NCBI GenBank assembly: GCA_964229355.1
Contig: CAXRDE010000014.1
Coordinates: 62,001 to 126,000 of the forward strand
Length of the DNA: 64,000 nucleotides
Reading direction: 5' to 3'
Origin: CAXRDE01 sp964229355
Lineage (GTDB): Bacteria > Cyanobacteriota > Sericytochromatia > UBA7694
Shown: positions 59,026-64,000 of the stretch, piece by piece
Numbering within the stretch: the stretch's first letter is position 1
Layout of the letters: every line of letters starts with the position of its first letter
Notes under the pieces: model-generated
Told to the model about the DNA's origin: nothing
What the model saw: the letters and a program-made list of their open reading frames with translations, nothing else
The model's database searches: none
Translations under genes and position numbers: made by a program

Positions 59026-59853
59026 ATGCAAATCCGCAAACCCCTGATTCTGCTCACCTGGATGAGCCTTTTGAGCGCCTGCGGCAGCCCCGACGGCCTA
59101 TTGCTCTTGCCCCGCAACGACCTCTCTGCCACTGCAAATGCCACCCCCGAAACCGTAAGCATGACCGCTGCAGGCCGTTTGAATCCCCGAAAACAAGTGC
59201 AAGTGGCCTTCTTTGCCGTCAATGAACGTCCCGAGGGTGGAGTATCTTATACGCCCCTGAGCACAGCAAAATTGGTGCGCTTGACCTTTGATGGCCAATT
59301 CACCCTGGAAGCCGATGCCCTGCAACAGGCCCCCGTGCTGACCCAGTCCTTCCGTTTTCTTGAGTCGGGCTCTCATGTGCTCGAACTCAGCTTTCAAGAT
59401 CCCTCACAAGACATCAAAATACCGCTGGTGGTCCCCGAAGACACTGAAGTCAATGTGCAGATGCGCGTGCACCTGGGCTTTGATAGCCAGGGCCTCATTC
59501 GGGATATCCAGGTGGGTTATGACCAAAACAGCGATGCCATTATCGATCAAAGCCGCCCTGTCTTTCGCAGCAGCGACGGCGTGTCCTATTTGACCTATCT
59601 GCCCGATGGTCAGGTACGAGAATGGGTCTCTCCCCTGGAGCAGGTCAACACAGAAGCCGTCAGCACAGGACCCCTTGAAGCGCCCTTGCCCCCCGGTTCT
59701 GAAAAAGACGCCCGCAATGAAAACGCTCAGGCTCCAGTGCCCCAAACCATCGCTGGCAACGGTGAACCCGCACAGATTCCCCTGCCTCCGGTCGAAGTGC
59801 CCCCTGTACCCGAGCCTCAGCCCCTGCCCTTGCCTGCCCCACCCGGTTTATGA
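59026..59853 (+). CDS. lipoprotein, unknown function
   Basis: The start is taken at ATG 59026, with AAAGGAG 6 nt upstream, because it puts the lipobox (SLLSAC) at a normal distance; this gives 275 residues. The mature protein is strand-rich (LRFTFDGQFTL-like parts, VNVQMRVHLGFDSQGLIR, IQVGYDQNSDAIIDQSRPV), with an EF-hand-like acidic loop DQNSDAIIDQSR and a Pro-rich end. No known family. It overlaps the asparaginase gene by 4 nt. Confidence 0.65.
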   Translation: MQIRKPLILLTWMSLLSACGSPDGLLLLPRNDLSATANATPETVSMTAAGRLNPRKQVQVAFFAVNERPEGGVSYTPLSTAKLVRLTFDGQFTLEADALQQAPVLTQSFRFLESGSHVLELSFQDPSQDIKIPLVVPEDTEVNVQMRVHLGFDSQGLIRDIQVGYDQNSDAIIDQSRPVFRSSDGVSYLTYLPDGQVREWVSPLEQVNTEAVSTGPLEAPLPPGSEKDARNENAQAPVPQTIAGNGEPAQIPLPPVEVPPVPEPQPLPLPAPPGL

Positions 59854-60866
59854 GCGCTGACGTTCTCATTATTTACAACGGGGGCACCATTGGCATGCAG
59901 CCCTCAGACCAGGGCTATGCCCCGGTGCCGGGCTATTTACAGCAGCAGATGCAGAGCATTCCCGCCTTTGCCAAACCCGGTTTGCCCCGCTATGACATCA
60001 TTGAGCAGCACCCCCTGATTGACTCGGCCCACATGCATCCCGACCGCTGGTGGGGCATTGCCAAACTCATTGAGCAGTATCACGATCAGTACCGGGGGTT
60101 TGTGATTCTACACGGCACCGATACCCTGGCCTATACCGCATCAGCCCTGCCCTTTATGCTTGAAAACCTGCGCAAGCCCGTCATTTTGACCGGCTCGCAA
60201 ATCCCCCTCTGCGAAATTCGCAACGACGCGCAAGAAAACCTGGTTACCTCTTTAATGATTGCCGCCCATTACCCCATTCCTGAAGTATGCCTGTATTTTG
60301 GGGGCAAGCTCATGCGTGGTTGTCGCGCCACCAAGCTCGATGCCACGGGGTTTCAGGCCTTTTTCTCACCCAATTACCCCCTGCTGGGTGATGTGGGCAT
60401 TGACATCGACATCTACTGGGAGCGCATTCAGGCCATGCCCAAAACCCATGCCCCCCTTAAAATTCGTGCGGTGCATGAGGCCACGGTGGGCGCTTTGCGG
60501 CTGTTCCCCGGTATTTCAGCCTCGGTTTTAGAAAACATCCTGCGCCCTCCCTTGCAGGGCCTGGTGCTCGAAACCTTTGGGGTGGGCAACGGCCCCAGCA
60601 ATGACCCCATTTTTTTGCGGGTGCTCAAAGAGGCCACCGCGGCGGGTATTGTGCTGGTGAACTGCTCACAGTGCAGCAAGGGCCGCATTCGCCAGGAGGC
60701 TTACGCTGCCGGACACGCCCTGGCGGATTGTGGCGTGGTGAGTGGTGAGGACCTGACCACCGAAGCGGCCCTCGCCAAACTCTATTACTTGCTCTCTGAA
60801 GGGTATAGCCCCCCGGAGGTACGCCTGCTCATGGGCCAAAACTTACGGGGCGAAATGCGCCCGTAA
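59850..60866 (+). CDS. ansA: L-asparaginase, type I (cytosolic)
   Basis: The protein has 338 residues. IYNGGTIGMQPSDQGY carries the first catalytic Thr, FVILHGTDTLAYTASALPFM the second Thr-Asp pair, and GSQIPLCEIRNDAQENLVTS and VLVNCSQCSKG further conserved parts. It converts asparagine to aspartate. No signal peptide. Start overlaps the lipoprotein stop (ATGA). Confidence 0.93.
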   Translation: MSADVLIIYNGGTIGMQPSDQGYAPVPGYLQQQMQSIPAFAKPGLPRYDIIEQHPLIDSAHMHPDRWWGIAKLIEQYHDQYRGFVILHGTDTLAYTASALPFMLENLRKPVILTGSQIPLCEIRNDAQENLVTSLMIAAHYPIPEVCLYFGGKLMRGCRATKLDATGFQAFFSPNYPLLGDVGIDIDIYWERIQAMPKTHAPLKIRAVHEATVGALRLFPGISASVLENILRPPLQGLVLETFGVGNGPSNDPIFLRVLKEATAAGIVLVNCSQCSKGRIRQEAYAAGHALADCGVVSGEDLTTEAALAKLYYLLSEGYSPPEVRLLMGQNLRGEMRP

Positions 60867-60940
60867 ATACGCCCCTAAACATGGCTTCGACCTCTGTTTT
60901 GCGGTAAGCTAGGGCTAAAAACCCCCAAGGAGAATTTCTT

Positions 60941-61588
60941 ATGGACGCCCCCTTCTGGCATGAGCGCTGGGAACAACAGCAAATTGGATTTCATTTGCCC
61001 CGTGCCAACCCTTTACTCACCGAGCATTTTGCCGCCCTGAGCGAACACCTGCCCGCAGACGGTCGCATCTTTTTGCCCCTCTGTGGCAAAACCCGCGATA
61101 TCGCCTGGCTATTGGCCCAGGGTTACGCCGTCGCGGGCGCAGAACTCAGCGCCATCGCCGTGAACGAATTGTTTGCGGAATTGGGTAAGACGCCCACCAT
61201 CACCGAACACGGGGATCTCAAGCATTACCACGCAGAGCATATCGACATTTTTTGTGGGGATATTTTTGAGCTCAGCCCTGAATTGCTGGGACACGTGGAC
61301 GGGGTTTACGATCGCGCGGCTCTGGTGGCTCTGCCTTCGTCCATGCGAGGTCGCTATACAGCGCACTTACACCACCTGACCCATGGCGCCCCTCAATTGC
61401 TGATCTGCTTCCGCTATGATCAAAGCGCTTTAGAAGGGCCTCCCTTTGCGATTCATGACAGCGAAGTCGAACAGCATTACCAATCCATCTACCAGCTGGA
61501 AGCACTGGATGCGGTGGATGTACCCGGTGGGCTGCGTGGTAAAGTACCCGCCACGGAACGGGTTTGGTTGCTGACGCCCCATCCCTAA
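60941..61588 (+). CDS. tpm: thiopurine S-methyltransferase family protein
   Basis: The protein has 215 residues. FWHERWEQQQIGFHLPRANP, RIFLPLCGKTRDIAWLLAQG (SAM motif I), GAELSAIAVNELF and VYDRAALVALPSSMRGRYT are diagnostic of the TPMT family. Bacterial members methylate thiols, selenium or tellurium compounds. An AAGGAG site is present. Confidence 0.93.
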   Translation: MDAPFWHERWEQQQIGFHLPRANPLLTEHFAALSEHLPADGRIFLPLCGKTRDIAWLLAQGYAVAGAELSAIAVNELFAELGKTPTITEHGDLKHYHAEHIDIFCGDIFELSPELLGHVDGVYDRAALVALPSSMRGRYTAHLHHLTHGAPQLLICFRYDQSALEGPPFAIHDSEVEQHYQSIYQLEALDAVDVPGGLRGKVPATERVWLLTPHP

Positions 61589-61600
61589 ATCTGAATAAAT

Positions 61601-61633
61601 AAAAAAGAGACGCTATCTGGCGTCTCTTTTTTT
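61601..61633. terminator. bidirectional terminator between tpm and der
   Basis: AAAAAAGAGACGC and GCGTCTCTTTTTT form a 13-bp perfect stem with a short loop, with A and T runs on both sides. Confidence 0.9.
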
Positions 61634-61655
61634 AAAGACAGGGCGTATTCAGATC

Positions 61656-63077
61656 CTAATCCTGAGCACGGGCCTCATCGACGGTCATGTCTTCAGAGCG
61701 GCCGCTGCCGTACTGTCCGGCACGACGGGCCTGTCCCCGTTTTTTACGCTTGTCATCTTCACGGCGTAAAATACGCAGTGGCGTTCCTGTAAAACCAAAG
61801 TTTTCACGCACCCGGCGCTCAATATGACGCAGATAAGGATCTTCGATCAAAGCAGGATAGGTGCTAAAAATCACGAAGGTGGGCGGTGCCACGGACACCT
61901 GGGTACCGTAGGTGATTTTCGGACGGCGGTTTTTGCGAGCGGGCGGTGGGTTCATGGCCACGATTTCGTTGAGCACTTCGTTGAACAAACCGGTGGTAAT
62001 GCGGCGTTGGTTTTCGTCGCTGGCGGCCTGAGACAATTCAAAAATGCTGAACAGGCGTTTTTTGGTCACTGTAGAGGTAAACAGAATGGGCGCGTAGTTC
62101 ATAAAGTACAGGCGTTCGCGAATCTCATCGGCAAACTCGTTCATGGTGCGAGAGCTTTTGTCTTCCACCAAATCCCATTTGTTCACCACGATCAAGCTGG
62201 CTTTTCCCATATCCTGGGCCATACCGGCAATACGCTGCTCTTGCTCAGACACGGGATCGGTGGCATCGAGCACCAGCACCACCACATCGGCACGCTGAAT
62301 GGATTTAATGGCCCGCACCACCGAAAAGCGCTCAATGCCGTAACGCACCTTGGACTTTTTGCGGATCCCGGCGGTGTCCACCAGGGTATAGCTATTGCCA
62401 TTGTGCTTACAGACCGTATCCACCGCATCGCGGGTGGTGCCTGAAATATCAGAGACCGTCATGCGGTTTTCACCCAACAGGGTGTTAACGATCGAGGACT
62501 TGCCCACATTGGGTTTGCCCACCACGGCAATGCGCAGGGTGTCTTCTTTTTCAATGACCACATCGCTGTCTAAGCGTTCCACAATGTTATCGAGCAGATC
62601 GCCCGTGTGGTGACGGTGAATGGCAGACAGCGGCTGGGGATTGCCCAGACCCAGCTCAAAGAACTCGGCCGTGGCAATGTCTTCGGTATACACGTCGTCT
62701 ACCTTGTTAACGGCCAAAATTACGTCTTTTTTGCGCTGACGCAGTTCTTTGGCAATAATGTGATCCACAGGGTTTACGCCCTCTTGACCATCCACCAAAA
62801 AGACAATGACGTCGGCTTCATCAATGGCCATCCAGGCCTGTTGTTGCACGGCGGTGTGAATGTCATCTTCTTTTTCAAAGATCAGTCCGCCGGTATCGAT
62901 CACGATAAATTCTTGTGTTCCCCACTCACAGTTGAGGTACATGCGATCGCGGGTCACGCCGGGTTGGTCATCGACAATGGCGATGCGCTCTCCCACGAAA
63001 CGGTTTACGAGGGTGGATTTACCCACGTTGGGGCGGCCAACAATGGCTACCAGGGCACCTTGATTTACTTTGCCCAT
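61656..63077 (-). CDS. der: ribosome-associated GTPase Der (EngA)
   Basis: The protein has 473 residues with two tandem G domains (GRPNVGKSTLVNRFVGER near residue 14 and GKPNVGKSSIVNTLLGEN near 205; NKVD and NKWD motifs) and a C-terminal KH-like domain (about 385-455). It acts in assembly of the 50S subunit. A basic and acidic tail of some 30 residues follows. Its start overlaps the end of the nucleoside phosphorylase gene by 13 nt. Confidence 0.97.
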   Translation of the reverse strand: MGKVNQGALVAIVGRPNVGKSTLVNRFVGERIAIVDDQPGVTRDRMYLNCEWGTQEFIVIDTGGLIFEKEDDIHTAVQQQAWMAIDEADVIVFLVDGQEGVNPVDHIIAKELRQRKKDVILAVNKVDDVYTEDIATAEFFELGLGNPQPLSAIHRHHTGDLLDNIVERLDSDVVIEKEDTLRIAVVGKPNVGKSSIVNTLLGENRMTVSDISGTTRDAVDTVCKHNGNSYTLVDTAGIRKKSKVRYGIERFSVVRAIKSIQRADVVVLVLDATDPVSEQEQRIAGMAQDMGKASLIVVNKWDLVEDKSSRTMNEFADEIRERLYFMNYAPILFTSTVTKKRLFSIFELSQAASDENQRRITTGLFNEVLNEIVAMNPPPARKNRRPKITYGTQVSVAPPTFVIFSTYPALIEDPYLRHIERRVRENFGFTGTPLRILRREDDKRKKRGQARRAGQYGSGRSEDMTVDEARAQD

Positions 63078-64000
63078 ATAATATCTCCAATCAATGCTGT
63101 GGCAGCAGGCGCGGTATCGGAAAGGGTGTATGCAGACTGAACTTCTGCCTGGGCTGCTGCCAGTTTTTCTTTGTCGTTGTAATACAGGGTGGCCATAACA
63201 TCACCTTGAGACACTTTGTCACCCCGCTTTTTATGCAGCTGAATACCCACACCCAGATCCAGTACATCTTCTTTTTTCCAGCGGCCCCCGCCAAGCTCGC
63301 GGGTGGCTTCGCCAATATTCAAGGCCACCAGTTCGCTCACATAACCGGCGCGATCCGCCACCAAATCCCAGGTGTGTGCTGCACCAGGCATAAGACTATA
63401 ATCCTCAAGCACACCCACGTCACCGCCCTGGGCCTCAATAATGGCCCGAAACTTTGCCAAAGCTTCCCCGTTGTCGATTTGCTGTTGCAAGAGCGCCTTG
63501 CCGGCCTCTAAATCCTCGACTTTTTGGGCACACACCAATTGCATGGCGCCTAAGGTTAAGACCACCTCTTTGAGGTCTTCAGGGCCTTTGCCTTTGAGCA
63601 TATCGATGGCTTCAGCCACTTCTAAGCTGTGTCCAATGCCAATACCCAGGGGTTGATCCATGGCGCTCAGTAAGACCGACACCGACCGTTCCAGGCGCTT
63701 GCCCACTTCTACCAGATACTCGGCCAATTCTAAAGCCGCTTCACGGGTGGGCATAAACGCGCCCGAGCCATACTTCACGTCTAAGACAATCACGTTGGCC
63801 CCGCTGGCGATTTTTTTCGACAACACCGAAGCCACGATCAAAGGCAGGCTTTCAATGGTCGCCGTGACATCCCGCAGGGCATAAAGGGTTTTGTCAGCTG
63901 GCGCAATGTTTTGGGTTTGGCCAGCTAAAGCGGCGTTAATGGACTTCAATTGGCTAAAAAAGGCCTCAGGGCTCAAGCGGGTTTGGTAGCCGGGAATGGC
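63065..64000 (-). CDS. pyrimidine-nucleoside phosphorylase (5' part outside window)
   Basis: The frame continues past 64000, so only about 311 C-terminal residues are seen; the apparent TTG start at 63976 is internal. GYQTRLSPEAFFSQLKSI, GQTQNIAPADKTLYALRDVT and VLDVKYGSGAFMPT are the thymidine/pyrimidine phosphorylase signature, with the phosphate- and base-binding Lys/Arg/Ser set intact. The end (VSQGDVMATLYYNDKEKL) is the usual small C-terminal domain. It splits uridine, thymidine or deoxyuridine to base and (deoxy)ribose-1-phosphate. Co-transcribed with der. Confidence 0.93.
   Translation of the reverse strand, partial: AIPGYQTRLSPEAFFSQLKSINAALAGQTQNIAPADKTLYALRDVTATIESLPLIVASVLSKKIASGANVIVLDVKYGSGAFMPTREAALELAEYLVEVGKRLERSVSVLLSAMDQPLGIGIGHSLEVAEAIDMLKGKGPEDLKEVVLTLGAMQLVCAQKVEDLEAGKALLQQQIDNGEALAKFRAIIEAQGGDVGVLEDYSLMPGAAHTWDLVADRAGYVSELVALNIGEATRELGGGRWKKEDVLDLGVGIQLHKKRGDKVSQGDVMATLYYNDKEKLAAAQAEVQSAYTLSDTAPAATALIGDIIWAK

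Noticed and set aside
61824..62444. 206-residue plus-strand frame opposite der
   Set aside because: Der is certain; the opposite frame is His/Gly-rich in the way antisense of GTPase codons tends to be and has no independent support.

Overview
The window looks like chromosome of a motile, diderm, non-phototrophic bacterium. Evidence for an outer membrane is an SLH-domain porin, a second beta-barrel protein ending in Phe, many lipobox lipoproteins and a periplasmic HtrA-type protease. Flagellar genes (flgM-flgN-flgK-flgL) sit behind a textbook sigma-28 promoter. The SLH-porin, a DUF2997 protein of the type common in Cyanobacteria, and the mixture of families suggest a non-photosynthetic relative of Cyanobacteria (Sericytochromatia/Blackallbacteria-like); this is inference from gene content only. 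I saw no rRNA, tRNA or CRISPR array.

Layout. 0-16 kb: cell-envelope and metabolic genes. They include a DUF4331 protein that appears split over two adjacent secreted proteins, a HupE/UreJ-type membrane protein with an EF-hand, an SLH-porin, a lipoprotein with an HExxH motif, a tryptophan 2,3-dioxygenase/SDR/Fur operon, a lipoprotein with a pVHL beta domain, a Tricorn-like protease and a photolyase. 17-29 kb: the most unusual block. Two giant paralogous proteins (about 1730 and 1770 residues, no signal peptide) share N- and C-terminal domains but differ in between; the first carries an 11-base C tract just before the shared C-terminal domain. A cysteine-protease-like protein follows, its start codon buried in a 16-bp perfect inverted repeat. 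I could not assign these to a known system.

29-41 kb: LamG lipoprotein, trmO, TPR protein, the flagellar hook-junction operon with an oversized FlgL, overlapping DUF2997-type small genes, an orphan EutN/CcmL-type gene, a deoxynucleoside kinase, the rpsF-ssb-rpsR operon with a tail-less SSB and an Arg/Gly-extended S18, and a glycosyltransferase-TetR operon with a clear palindromic operator. 41-54 kb: accessory-looking region with peptidoglycan/peptide hydrolases, a DUF4236 protein, a C80-like protease joined to a nuclease-like domain (AT-rich and mosaic), an FN3 lipoprotein, an IS3-family element with a broken transposase next to a RelE remnant, a DUF4258/HTH toxin-antitoxin pair, and an XRE regulator fused to a ClpX-type zinc finger. 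53-64 kb: housekeeping genes including a Nudix hydrolase, a second EutN-type gene overlapping recO, htrA, mutL, L-asparaginase, thiopurine methyltransferase, der and a pyrimidine-nucleoside phosphorylase that runs off the end.

Regulation visible in the sequence: one sigma-28 promoter, one strong sigma-70 promoter followed by a TetR-type operator, and three promoters whose -10 box lies 6-7 nt before the ATG, which suggests leaderless mRNAs. There are also several hairpin terminators and a number of palindromes in divergent promoter regions.
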